Origin: Conchocele bisecta
Lineage: Eukaryota > Mollusca > Bivalvia > Lucinida > Thyasiridae
NCBI GenBank assembly: GCA_029237695.1
Contig: CM055273.1
Span: 63,291,968 to 63,355,967 of the forward strand
DNA length: 64,000 nt
Direction of reading: 5' to 3'
Shown: positions 10,647 to 20,520 of the stretch, in pieces
How the letters are laid out: each line of letters begins with the position of its first letter
How positions within the stretch are numbered: position 1 is the first letter of the stretch
The notes under the pieces: generated by a model
What the model was told of the DNA's origin: nothing
What the model saw: only the letters and a program-made list of their open reading frames with translations
Databases searched by the model: none
Translations under genes and position numbers: made by a program

Positions 10647-10798
10647 CTTTGAATGTGGTCATGCAAATATTTGTCATTACTTCTTTGCATGGCCACGGAA
10701 TTATTTACCATTGATCCTGTAAATGCGATCTTGAAAATAGTTGTCATTACTTCTTTGCAAGGCCATGCAATTACAGTAGTTATCATTGCTACCTGATG

Positions 10799-10868
10799 GG
10801 TAACCCGAATGTTCTGTCTGTAACGCAGGGCGACTTACTTACTTACAGACAGAAAACTCGGGTTACGT
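10799..10868. repeat. Hairpin with TAACCCGA arms
   Basis: GGTAACCCGAATGTTCTGTC pairs with GACAGAAAACTCGGGTTACG; loop 10820-10845. Confidence 0.6.
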
Positions 10869-10897
10869 GACTGGTCATTGAAGTAAATTTACACATA

Positions 10898-11096
10898 CAG
10901 TGAAACAGGGAGGTCCCCAGGGTGTCGGGTTTGGAGAATTTCCACTGTAAATCCGGCATATTACCATTCTTAAATGCATTGACGTGCTTTGCAATCATGA
11001 ACACACATTAACATCTGAGATAAATGATCTAGAAACCCATCATCAATAAGATCACAGAGGTTGCCTTGGTGTCCGGTTTAGAGAGGTTCCACTGTA
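10898..11096. mobile_element. Family N MITE (N2), TA-flanked
   Basis: Left CAGTGAAACAGGGAGG and right CGGTTTAGAGAGGTTCCACTG with TA outside. The left end is more diverged than the right. Confidence 0.6.
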
Positions 11097-11491
11097 TACT
11101 TATAAAGAATGTGAACCTGCTAGGTATCTGTAAACAAAATCTATTGAAATGCAATTGAATTCTCATTATGCTAATTATACTGGATTGCGTATTGTGTTCC
11201 TATTTAGTTTACATATATTTACATAGAGATCGATGATATCCGGCGAAGAGCAAACATTAAAACTGAGTGTATCGCCAGCTGAGAAAAGGGGGCGTATAGC
11301 ATTTGCAAGAAAACTAGGGCACATGCTTATATAATTTTCTGGCACCTGTATCTGGGCCTACTTTTTATTTCCTGAAATGAAGGAAACTGTCGAAGCATAT
11401 TTTTCTAAGTTCGGAAATAGTGGACCATATTTCGAAATGTAAATTTTGTTTTCTTATATCATTTCCAAGCTATCTAACCCAGTGTTCAGTT
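11097..11491. other. Unassigned DNA with a U-type fragment
   Basis: TTTCCAAGCTATCTAACCCA near 11461 resembles the middle of the U palindromes. Otherwise nothing. Confidence 0.35.
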
Positions 11492-11851
11492 ACAGTCGAA
11501 CCTCCTCGAACGGCCATCTCTCTACAACAACACCCTCTCTATAACAGCCGCTATTTTATATCCCAATTGGATGATAGCTAACCCTTAGACTGCTGAGCAC
11601 GAACATTGTCGTCTGCTGTTGCTTTTGCCTTCTTTCTCAATAAAAACATGTTTTGACAGCATTTTAGATCCTTTGGAAATGATTCTAAAATGTTGCCAAA
11701 TCATGTGTTTGATAAGAATTATCGAAGAAAATTAATAAACAGCGGATGACAAAATTTAATTAAGCATTAACCTCCCTACAACAGCCACCTCTCTACAACA
11801 ATCAGTTTTGCGTCTTCCCATGGGTGGCTGTTGTAGAGAGGTTGCACTGTA
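11492..11851. mobile_element. pogo-like MITE, TA-flanked, with family A insert
   Basis: Ends CAGTCGAACCTCCTCGAACG and GTAGAGAGGTTGCACTG between TA dinucleotides; inner ACAACAGCCACCTCTCTACA words pair. It is interrupted at 11578-11770 by A2. Confidence 0.6.
11578..11770. mobile_element. TTAA-type MITE A2 nested in the pogo-like element
   Basis: Begins CTAACCCTTAGACTGCTGAG and contains TTGTCGTCTGCTGTTGC, TTTTGACAGCATTTTAGA and AAACAGCGGATGACAA. Right terminus eroded to TTAAGCATTAA. Confidence 0.6.
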
Positions 11852-11970
11852 GTAGTGTAATAATAACAAGCCATGTGATTTTGTACCCGAAGAAGATGTG
11901 CAATTTTCATGATTTTTGCGGATGACGTCGAATGCTGACGAAATTGTCATAAGGCCATGCCATTGCTTTT

Positions 11971-13439
11971 TCTCTGTTAAGCGTCCACCTGATATCCAAA
12001 ACCTACTTACGTATCAGCTAAAAACAAACAAGGCTTTGAAAACAAAACGAATGTAAATTTATGTTAAAAGAGTGTGCAAAGGGTTGATGAAGTTTTTAAC
12101 ATATACTCAAGTGAAAAAGTCTTGTCCCCTCTACTAGATTGCAGCTTGTAGGTGTATCGTGGGTGAAAACAAAGAAAACACAACTTTAATATGAAATGTT
12201 TTCATTATCGAAGGTAATGGTATGAAATTCATTAGGATATGAAAATCGTGTGTATGCCATATCAGCTATGCAAATCAACACGTCGAAATCCCAAATTCAC
12301 AAAAGTCAGTACCGTGTATGTCCCCCATTAGCCCGAATCACTATCTCCTCATAGAGTCGATAAGGTCGCGAATTGTTCCTTGCAGAATATTGGCCCACTC
12401 GTTCAAAATGGCCGTTTGAAATTCGTTGACGTTTCTCGGAGGATGTGGACGTTGACGTAATTTATCGGAGGATGTGGACGTTTACGTAATTTACGTTTGA
12501 CGATGTCCCATAGATGCTCGATAGGATTTAGATCCGGACTTCTCGCTGGCCATTGAAGAACATTCACGTTATGTCTCTCCAAGAACTGTGTAGTCGCGTT
12601 AGCAGTGTGGCTTGTGGCATTGTCTTGCTGAAACATCATGTTACGGTTAACGTCAAACAACGGAACAACAACCGGCGCCAGTACAACATCTCTGTATTTG
12701 GCTGCGCTCAAATTTCCTTCAATTGGCACTTCGATCCACCGCCATACCTGTCTTTCTCTAACACACAACAATCGGCATAACGTTCGTTCTTGCGTCGATA
12801 TACGCGCGTCATACCGTCGTGTGTTGACAAGTTGAATCTGCATTCGTCGGAGAACACAACATTATTCCAGTCGCTCCGAGTCCATTGCAGATGATTTCTG
12901 GCCCAAACAAGGCGATTGTTCCGATTCCGTCGTGATAGGATAGGCCCAACGTATGGTCTCCGCGCTCTGACGCAAATATCCCTCAGCCGGTTGTTGACGG
13001 TGGCTCTGCTAACGTGACGACCGGCTCTCCCTAAAATCATTCTCGACGTCGACGCAGCATTTTCCACCCTTTTACGCAAGTGTGAAGTTCGCATGTACTG
13101 ATCTTGACGTCGTGACGTCACACGCGGTCTCCCGCTGCGTGGCAAATGTTTGATGGAGCCTGTTCGCCGGAATTTCACCCTCAATCGTCGAATTGTCTTC
13201 GGATGTACTCCAAAATGACGTGCGACATCAATTTGTCGGGCCCCAGCTAAATAATAACAAAGCACTATTATGAAACGTATTAAGTGTAAATTCATGAACG
13301 GATTTAAAACTTAGACAAGTCCCAAACCAATTTTCATATTACTTCACCAGTAAATAGTGTAAACTAGCTTACACAGTTTGTTTGTTTTTTCATAAAACCA
13401 CTGTCAAAACCTACCCGTAAGCGGACGCTTAACAGAAGA
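11971..13439 (-). mobile_element. Tc1-type DNA transposon, inactive
   Basis: About 1.47 kb. The ends are TCTCTGTTAAGCGTCC (11971-11986) and its inverted match GGACGCTTAACAGAAGA (13423-13439), with an inner TTTGTTTGTT pair. It encloses a broken DD34E transposase on the minus strand. The flanking TA duplication is not clear. It interrupts an older palindromic element (family T): half at 11860-11970 and half at 13440-13545. Confidence 0.8.
12341..13295 (-). pseudogene. Tc1-family transposase (DD34E), frameshifted
   Basis: The N-terminal part (13295 down to 12708) has a paired-like helix-turn-helix DNA-binding region: DVARHFGVHPKTIRRL and SGRPRVTSRRQ. The catalytic Asp is in VVFSDECRFNL. The next frame (12843 down) holds QQDNATSHTAN, the second Asp, and WPARSPDLNPIEHLWD, the Glu; the spacing is 34 residues, the Tc1 signature. 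Breaks: just after RYGGGS about 15 codons, including the usual WGGI region, are missing and the frame shifts. A 29-bp tandem duplication (12436-12464 and 12465-12493) then shifts the frame again; past it the original C-terminus (NVNEFQTAILNEWANI) runs to TAG at 12341-12343. Full length would be about 340 residues. Confidence 0.88.
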
Positions 13440-13608
13440 AGAACTTGATATGACCTAATTCGCATTTGCTGCGAACATTTCGTCAATTTTCAACATCATT
13501 TCCGGAAAATATAAAGTAAATATTTTTCATGAGTGGGATATCTCACAAAATCAAATGGCATGTCTCAATTATCATATTGAACAACTGTGTTAATTGTGGA
13601 AACGTACT

Positions 13609-14025
13609 CAATGTGTATGATCACGTGGTACTAACAACAACGAGTACTGAAACTTCCAGAATCCATCTGATTCAAAGTACGCGTATATTTTTATATTGTC
13701 CTTATTACGTAACGGACTTTGATGAAATATTGCGCATCAAACGCGTCTTGTTAAGCTGCATTTGGTGATCTCTGTATTTTCGCCCAAACTTCTGTCGTTT
13801 TTGCGAAGAATCGATTTCCGTGTCTACCGACACGGAAATCGATTCTTCGCAAAAACGACATAAGTCTTGCCGAACTCCATGGACCACCAAATGCAGCTCT
13901 TGAAGACGCGTTTGCTGCACCATATTTAATCAAAATCCGTTGCATATTAAGGAAAATATCAAATAATACTTACTTCGGAGTGAAGTGTTGTTGTTGTTGT
14001 TGTAACCACGTGATCATGCACCTTG
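13609..14025. mobile_element. MITE J1 with 5-bp TSD
   Basis: The ends CAATGTGTATGATCACGTGG and (inverted) CAAGGTGCATGATCACGTGG, with ACAACAACA runs inside and a perfect central hairpin at 13794-13860. GTACT flanks both ends (13604-13608 and 14026-14030). Second copy at 20101-20500. Confidence 0.8.
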
Positions 14026-14390
14026 GTACTGAAGTATACGTATTAGTGATAAACCTCACCATTACCACATGTCCCCAGGTGTATGTCTGTCCATAGAGAG
14101 ACAATCGAAACACCGCTGGCATACAACCAGGTGTGACAGGGTGCCCTAATGAGGCAGAATCATTGTGCTGTAATAGGCGGGTAAAGTACGAGACTGCCAT
14201 TATCATGTCTCAAGTTTGGCCGCAGCTGCTGGAGTGTTTATTACGCCGCTGTAGCACCTTATGGAAGCTGATACTGGACATTTTAATATTTGAACAATTT
14301 CATGAGAATCTAATAATTATTTTTGTTATGGCACAAGTGTTTTCTTGAATTAGCCCGTTACTATGGAACGCAAAATCTACATAAAATCAA
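14026..14390. other. Unassigned DNA
   Basis: No gene or repeat recognised. Small ORFs on both strands lack motifs. Confidence 0.35.
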
Positions 14391-14508
14391 ATAAGTATTG
14401 CTAAACTATTTAGAGCTAGCTCCAAATCATTTGAAGAGCTCTCTAAATCATTTGGCACTAGCTCTAAATAGTTAATTCTAGCTCTAATTATTGAGCTAGC
14501 AATAACTA
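14391..14508. repeat. AGCTCTAAAT inverted/tandem repeat
   Basis: ATTTAGAGCTAG and CTAGCTCTAAAT alternate around CAAATCATTTG-AGAGCTCTC; terminal TATTGCTAAA/CTAGCAATA also pairs. Minisatellite-armed hairpin. Confidence 0.6.
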
Positions 14509-14510
14509 GA

Positions 14511-15081
14511 AATGTGGCCTGTCGGCACACGAATACCCCAACTGGCAGCCAAAGAAAACCGAGGCATTTTTGATTATAAGCCATTTAGCCGAGCGTTACG
14601 CATCAAGTCTGTGACCTTGACCCTGGGCATAGTGTGATAATACATGCATCGGTGTAGAAGATATAGAGCGGAAGGGAATTTCAATAGGTTTGACATTTGA
14701 CCTTCAACTGTGACCTTGACCTTGGACGTAGGTGCGTGGTTATTGATCGGGACACACCTTCTCATCATGAGACATATTTGTGCCAAGCCATTTGATAATC
14801 CATGCATCGGTGTAGAAGATATAGAGCGGAAGGGAATTTCGATAGGTTTGACCTTTGACCTTCAACTGTGACCTTGACCTTGGACGTAGGTGCGTGGTTA
14901 TTGATCGCGACACACCTTGTCATCATGAGAAACATTTGTGCCAAGCCATTTGATAATCCATGCATGGGTGTAGAAGATATATAGTGGAAGGGAATTTCCA
15001 ACAGACCGACAGACCGACCGACCGACCGACCGACAAGCTGACTCCTATATACCCCCAACAAACTTTGTTTGTGGGGATATA
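14511..15081 (+). mobile_element. Pearl-type element P1
   Basis: The 5' motif GTGGCCTGTCGGCACACGAA, three ~155-bp core units (about 14600, 14700-14850 and 14855-14990) each with GACCTTGACCTTGGACGTAG, an ACCG microsatellite tail (15001-15035), then a terminal hairpin TATACCCCCAACAAA / TTTGTTTGTGGGGATA. The structure matches pearl elements, probably non-autonomous Helitron relatives. ORFs inside are repeat shadows. Confidence 0.75.
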
Positions 15082-15895
15082 ATTATTTGTGTTTAACGGC
15101 CTATCAACAGCTAATGTCATTTAAGGCCGGGCCAACGTGTTCGATCCCGCATGTAACCTGCTGCATTGGAGGAGAAAATACAAAAGTCAGAACGGAATAA
15201 ACGGCCTATCAACAGCTAAGGTTATTTAAGGCCGGGCCAACGTTTTCGATCCCGCATTTAACCTGCTATTGCATTGGGAGGAAACTCCCAAAATCAGAAC
15301 TGAATATTTACATTGAAAAAACTAACATTCCGCCCTGAAATTAGAATAACCTGACATAGTGCCAGATCCGTACCACACCAAAGTCACTTGGCCCCTTCCC
15401 CGAAAAGTAATAGGATTACGAATAACCGTATTACTCATATAAGGAATATAACCAGATTCAACTCCCAGATACAAGGATGCCAAAGACGTACCTGAGGGCC
15501 AAACCAGTAGCATATTTCACCAACATTTCCAAGTATACTTATCTAGTAAAGTATACTTTGAGGGAGAAATTTTCAATTTAAGGATAAATATATTAATTTT
15601 TATTTATATACTGAATTAGCCATTTTGGCTGTGATAATGTAATACATTCAGTATAATAAGTCTGCATACTTGTAATCGTCAAATATATGCAGTCGTTAGT
15701 TATATATGAAATAATGTATTTCTGGAAAAATAAGTGATTACTCCCTCAAAAGTATACTTTGCTAGATAAGTATACTTTGCACTTTTGATGAAATCGGCTA
15801 CTGGGCTCCGGTCAGGATTCCGGTACGGATGAACCCCACTCGTTAAATTACCCAACGCATACTCCCACCTGTCACCCACTTACATCGAAATAAAT
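15082..15895 (+). mobile_element. SINE-like family G (G3) interrupted by E2
   Basis: Head GTGTTTAACGGCCTATCAAC with AAGGCCGGGCCAACG and TTCGATCCC (B-box-like) occurs twice (15086 and 15203). The body continues to GGGCCAAAC at 15504 and resumes at 15804 with GCTCCGGTCAGGATTCCGGT. Confidence 0.6.
15505..15803. mobile_element. Family E MITE E2, nested in G3
   Basis: Ends CAGTAGCATATTTCACC and GAAATCGGCTACTGG; inner AAGTATACTTATCTAGTAAA/AGTATACTTTGAGGGAG motifs and the ATTAGCCATTTTGGCTGTGA centre. Confidence 0.7.
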
Positions 15896-16465
15896 ATATA
15901 TTTAGTCCTGAAATTAGAATAACCTGACCTCGTGTCAGGTCCATACCACACCAAAGTCACTTGGCCCCTTCCCCGAAAATTAATAGGATTAGGAACAATC
16001 ACATTACTCATACAAGGGGTATAACCAGATTAAAAGCTCACATACAATGCCAAAAGACGTACCTGAGGGCCAAACCAGTAGCCGATTTCATCAAAATTGC
16101 AAAGTAACAACAGCTAAGGGCATGTAAGGCCGGGCCAACGAGTTCGATCCCGTATTTAACCTGTTGCATTGGGGGTGGGGGTCCCAAAATCAGAATATAT
16201 ATTCAGCCCGGAAATTATAATATGCCTTCCCCTTAACGGAATAGGATTACGAATAATCGTATTACTCATATAAAGGGTATAACTAAATTCAACTCTCGCA
16301 TACAAGAATGCCAAACACGGATCTGAAGGCCAAACCAGGTCTCCGGTCGGGATTCCGGTAAGGATGAATCTCGATCGTTAAATTGCACATCGCATGCTCC
16401 CAGCTGCCACCCACGAGAAATATGGCGAGTTGCAGGTATGTTGATGATAAAGTTCCACATCAGTA
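15870..16465 (+). mobile_element. Family G copies G4 and G5
   Basis: The G4 body ends GGGCCAAAC at 16075, where an E terminus (CAGTAGCCGATTTCATC) starts but stops after ~33 bp. G5 head with GTTCGATCCCGTATTTAACC follows at about 16108. G4 and G3 carry E at the same internal site. Confidence 0.55.
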
Positions 16466-16483
16466 TTTAGTAATACTTCCAGC

Positions 16484-16645
16484 ACAAATATATTTACACA
16501 ATTCCATAACATTTGATTGGCCCATAGCAAGTCTCTGTCCAAAATTTATATCCCAGTAAACCTCCACGCCGAACTTTAAATTTTGGACAGAGACTTGGTA
16601 CGGGCCAATCAAATATTAGGGAATTGTGTAAATATGTTTGTGCTG
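16484..16645. mobile_element. Palindromic MITE, family S
   Basis: ATTTACACAATTCCATAACA ... GGAATTGTGTAAATAT arms enclose CAAGTCTCTGTCCAAAATTT and inverse. Confidence 0.7.
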
Positions 16646-16666
16646 GAATTATTGGGTGGATAGCAA

Positions 16667-17097
16667 TTAAAGGTACATGCCCACTCAGTAGGCACAAACT
16701 GTTCTTTATAGGAATTAAATAAGTGTATCCTTGTGTCACTATTCCACCAGTTCTAAAATTACAAGTGCCCGCTATACAGATATAATCATTTAGTAATATT
16801 TATTTTACTGATAGTGACTCACGGTTCTAGCAGGCTATTTTCATGTGCAACATCAAAACAGAAATACAGAGAATACATTTTAAGGAAACACGGTTATCGC
16901 CCCTGATAGCACTGTGTAAATTTGCGTCTGATATAAAATGTATAATAATGCTAATCAATACGTGGGGTAATTGGGGGAATGAATGTTTATTTTGCCACTT
17001 GTAATTTTTAGAACTGGTGGAATAGTGACACAATTATACACTTATTTAATTCCTATAAAGAACATCTTGTGCCTACTGAGTGGGCATGTACGTTTAA
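16667..17097. mobile_element. TTAA-type MITE, family D (D1)
   Basis: TTAAAGGTACATGCCCACTC at the left and GAGTGGGCATGTACGTTTAA at the right, then inner AGTGTCACTATTCCACCAGT pairs. Both ends are TTAA. Confidence 0.75.
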
Positions 17098-17115
17098 TGT
17101 GAGGAAGCTATGAAT

Positions 17116-17356
17116 GAAGTTAGGTAAAGACCAGGGGCCCGTTTCACTAAACTGTGTACGACTAAAATGTTCGTAAGTGCAACTTTCAATTTATGGATTT
17201 ACATTTATTGAGCATAGTCAATAAATGTAAATACAATAATTGTTTACAAGAAAACATTGTCAATGTGAAATGTACAGACTATCATAATTTTGCACTTACA
17301 AACATTTTAGTCGTACGAACTTTAGTGAAACGGGCCCCTGATCTTTACCTAACTTC
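17116..17356. mobile_element. Family C MITE (C1) with extended palindrome
   Basis: CAGGGGCCCGTTTCACTAAA and inverse, then ACTAAAATGTTCGTAAGTGC pairs. Here the pairing runs 15 bp further out (GAAGTTAGGTAAAGA and inverse), beyond the usual family ends. Confidence 0.7.
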
Positions 17357-17709
17357 AGGAGATATACAAAACATGGACGTACGTCCAACTGTTGCATTGA
17401 TGACGTCAACGATGACTACGCCTACGCCAGAAGAATGCGGTCGCTAGGTCTCACTTTCCACCACCATGATAAAAGTTGCGTATTGTTTTCTTTCACATTT
17501 GGCATGTTTAATTGTCCGTTACCATTTGGAGATTTTAAGTGGCAGAGACAGTTATTTCAGCGAGTCCATTAGGATGGGAACACAGTGGACCAAGGCAAAT
17601 AAGATCACCTCCCACATGTGGTTCTAAAATTGACAAAATACACATTACACACTGGCAACAAGTGCATATCCTCTTGTGCTGTCAAATGGTCAGATTCCAT
17701 TCTAAGGAG
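17357..17709. other. Unassigned DNA
   Basis: No gene or known repeat; contains ATTGATGACGTCAACGATG near 17396. Confidence 0.35.
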
Positions 17710-17925
17710 TAACCATTTCAACTCTAAATAACTGGATTAGACTATGATATGTTAATTCAGAAACATATATACAACGCATTGGTTAATTTAAGGACCAATT
17801 CAATTGTCACACAACTATTTTCAGACGAGTCCATTAATCAGAAGGGGGTGTTTTTTTCCCAACAATATGAAAATTACTTGATGTGGATCTACACTAGTTG
17901 CAAACACAGCTAAAGAGGTATGTAG
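17710..17925. mobile_element. Family B MITE, worn (B3)
   Basis: AACTCTAAATAACTGGATTA, TTTTCAGACGAGTCCATTAA and GATCTACACTAGTTGCAAAC match family B; central hairpin lost. Confidence 0.5.
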
Positions 17926-17927
17926 TA

Positions 17928-18431
17928 TTAAAGGTACATGCCCACTCAGTAGGCACAAACTGTTCTTTATATCAGAGACACTCAGACATCACCAGAGACA
18001 ATTTCTGGCAAATTAAACAGCCATTGACCATTAACCCACGTATTGATTGGCATTATTATACATTTTATATCAGACGAAAATGTCCACACTGATATCTGGG
18101 GCGATAACCGTGTTTCTTTAAAATGTTGACGGACATTACTATTTATTATTTTTTGATGTGCAATGATCATACTTTATAATCTGTCGAAAATATTATGTTT
18201 TCCAGTGACGCATTTAATTAGTAGACATAATTACAATGTAGCATGCCTCATTTGCATATGAAAATAGTCTGATACCACCGCGAGTCACTATCAGTAAAAT
18301 ACATATTACTAAATGATTATATCTGTATAGCGGGCACTCGTAATTTTTAGAACGGGTGTAATCATAGTGACACACTTATTTAATTCCTATAAAGAACAGT
18401 TTGTTCCTACTGAGTGGGCATGTACCTTTAA
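17928..18431. mobile_element. TTAA-type MITE, family D (D2)
   Basis: TTAAAGGTACATGCCCACTC and GAGTGGGCATGTACCTTTAA ends with TTAA at both edges. Longer middle than D1. Confidence 0.75.
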
Positions 18432-18870
18432 GACACTGAAGAATTGTTTTTCGACAATATTATAATCCTCTATAATCAACAAGAGTGCCGAAGGTCACAA
18501 TATTTATTTATTTATTTATTTAATGGCGTTTAACTGTATGCCGTGAATGGGAAAAAATATCTGGCAAGGCTTAGGAAACGGGATGGGCGAGGCTCTGCCG
18601 AGCACATCCCGTTTCCGTGCCGCGCCAGATATTTTTCATATTCACGGCACTAACCTACTATTCTATTTATCCCGTCAACATCTACAAATAGCTTCAAAAT
18701 GCAATCAAAATAACCCCAGCCACCACACATATGCATACGCAGTGATTAGGTCGTATTGACAGGATATCCAAAATGTTTCACGGCACCGTGTTTCACGGCA
18801 CATACGCACTGTGTTAACGGGATAATATGTTTTACCGACTAAATGAAGAATGAAGTAGGCACTGATCAGA
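18432..18870. mobile_element. (TTTA)n and family M element (M2)
   Basis: TTTA run at 18505-18525. 18541-18655 is a palindrome (GTGAATGGGAAAAAATATCT with inverse, centre GGCTCTGCC). The tail to 18835 has GCTTCAAAATGCAAT and CACGGCACCGTGTT as in M1 and M3. Confidence 0.65.
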
Positions 18871-19430
18871 TTATTTGTTTGTTTATTGGTGTTTAACAGC
18901 CTATCAACAGCTAAGCCTCATTTAAAGCTTTTGGGCGTATGGGTTTTGCGACCAGTATATATGCAGGTCCGCCTGTGCATCCGCACAGTCTGATCAGGAT
19001 ATGCATTGTTCGCCAGTCCATCAATGAAACACCCGCCATGCTACTAACAAGGATTATAGACGTACCAGGCTACAGGAGTGTGCTATTTGATCAGGAGCTA
19101 CACTGGTCGCAAATCCCAAATGCCCCATTTCTCCTGTGATAGGCACAATTGATGTTTTGCTGATAAATTGGCGAACACTGTAAACCATTATCAGACAGTG
19201 CGGAAGCACTGACGTGTCTGGATTGAAACTGGTCAACAAGGCAATAAGCCAAGTTCTGTCAGACTGTGACCCATGAGTTATCTAGCAGCAGGTTTGATAC
19301 CCAACCCACTCACAGGCAAACAGCGCTGACCATGATCAGGGTCTACACTGGTCACAAACATCGTAAGGTAGATTATATCTCCGTCTGACACTCTGCCTTA
19401 CCATTACATTTCAAATACACTGTTAGGCAT
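18871..19430. mobile_element. Family G head and family F copy
   Basis: G head at 18872-18925 (GTTTATTGGTGTTTAACAGC). F from about 18935 to 19140 (GGGTTTTGCGACCAGTATAT ... GGTCGCAAATCCCAAATGCC). 19140-19430 has a few F words only. Confidence 0.5.
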
Positions 19431-19439
19431 ATGCAAATT

Positions 19440-19865
19440 GTGAAATATTCTCTTTTCTATTTTTCTTATTTCTCAACGAAAGTATATGTTGTTACCACTC
19501 ATTAGAACCGTCTCAACGAGACGGTTCTAATGGTGGTAACGACATATACTTGTGATGAGAAATAAAGGAATTATTTGAGATTTTCCATCAGCAAAAAGTG
19601 TGCATCTTCAGAATGTAATGGGTTAAAGGATCACAAAAACACAACGATGAAAAGCAAATGAAGCGAGGATTAAGTTTAACGGAAGTAAAAGCAGGGAAAT
19701 CACCAGACTTCCTGAAATGTTTTGCATGTTTATTGGTGTTCTATTGCAATCAGACACCATTACAGCATGTAACCGCATTACATAACTTTACATGTATTCC
19801 TGGCATTGATCAGAACAGGAAATGCAGAGGTATCATATGCAACCCGATATACTGGTAAGAAACAC
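19440..19865. mobile_element. Family H (H2), then unassigned DNA
   Basis: Core 19482-19550: GTTACCACTCATTAGAACCG with inverse. 19600-19865 shows nothing; a 66-codon ORF at 19658 has no motif. Confidence 0.55.
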
Positions 19866-19873
19866 AAATAGTT

Positions 19874-20080
19874 CACAGGTTGAAGTAACGGACCGAGGTC
19901 TATAAATACATTAAATATGCATAAAAGCATCAATAAATGAAGAATTTTTTATTTTGTTTACCCCCTCCATCTAATCATTATAGTGATTAGATGGAGGGGA
20001 TAAAAAAAAATCTTCATTTGTTGATGCTTTTAGGCATATTTAATGTATTTATAGACCTCGGTCCGTTACTTCAACCTGTG
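19874..20080. mobile_element. hAT-like MITE K1 with 8-bp TSD
   Basis: A full palindrome starting CACAGGTTGAAGTAACGG and ending in its inverse, centre TCTAATCATTATAGTGATTAGA. AAATAGTT flanks both sides (19866-19873 and 20081-20088). Copy K2 at 63473-63688. Confidence 0.85.
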
Positions 20081-20100
20081 AAATAGTTGTGTTGCTATTA

Positions 20101-20500
20101 CAAGGTGCATGATCACGTGGTTACAACAACAACAACGTCGCACACTGCAAAGTAAGTATTATTTGATATTTTCCTTACTATGCAACAGATTTTTATGAAA
20201 TATGGCGCAACAAACGCGTCTTCATGGGCTGCATTTGGTGGTCCAGGGAGTTCGGCACAGACTTATGTCGTTTTTGCGAAAAACCGATTTCGGAAATCAA
20301 TTCTTCGCAAAAACAACAGAAGTTTGGGCGAAAATACAAAAAGACCACCAAATGCAGCTTAACAAGACGCGTTTGATGTGCTACGTTACGTAATAAGGAC
20401 ACTATAAAAGAATACGTACTTTGAATCAGATGGATTCTGAAAGTTTCAGTACTTTTTGTTGTTGTTGTTGTTAGTACCACGTGATCATCCATACACCTTG
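20101..20500. mobile_element. MITE J2 with 5-bp TSD
   Basis: CAAGGTGCATGATCACGTGG and inverted CAAGGTGTATGGATGATCAC ends; TATTA on both sides (20096-20100 and 20501-20505). Opposite orientation to J1 by internal sequence. Confidence 0.8.
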
Positions 20501-20520
20501 TATTAGGCCGTACCATATAT

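Larger units (their letters stand above)
8130..10790. repeat. Ancient ~55-bp minisatellite invaded by three elements
   Basis: Degenerate units with GGCCATG-AA-TAGTCACC and TTGGTCCTTTAAA-GTGG recur at 8150-8260, 8770-8825, 9055-9202, 9465-9567 and 10647-10790. Between them sit N1 (8826-9040), F (9203-9446) and I1 (9568-10646). 8262-8770 is CpG-richer, without an ORF that I can support. Confidence 0.6.
11860..13545. mobile_element. Palindromic element T1 split by the Tc1 insertion
   Basis: Left half 11860-11970 (CATGTGATTTTGTACC, GAAGATGTGCAAT, ATGACGTCGAA) and right half 13440-13545 (CGCATTTGCTGCGAACATTT, AAATATTTTTCAT) match the two arms of the intact copy T2 at 30920-31170. Confidence 0.55.
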
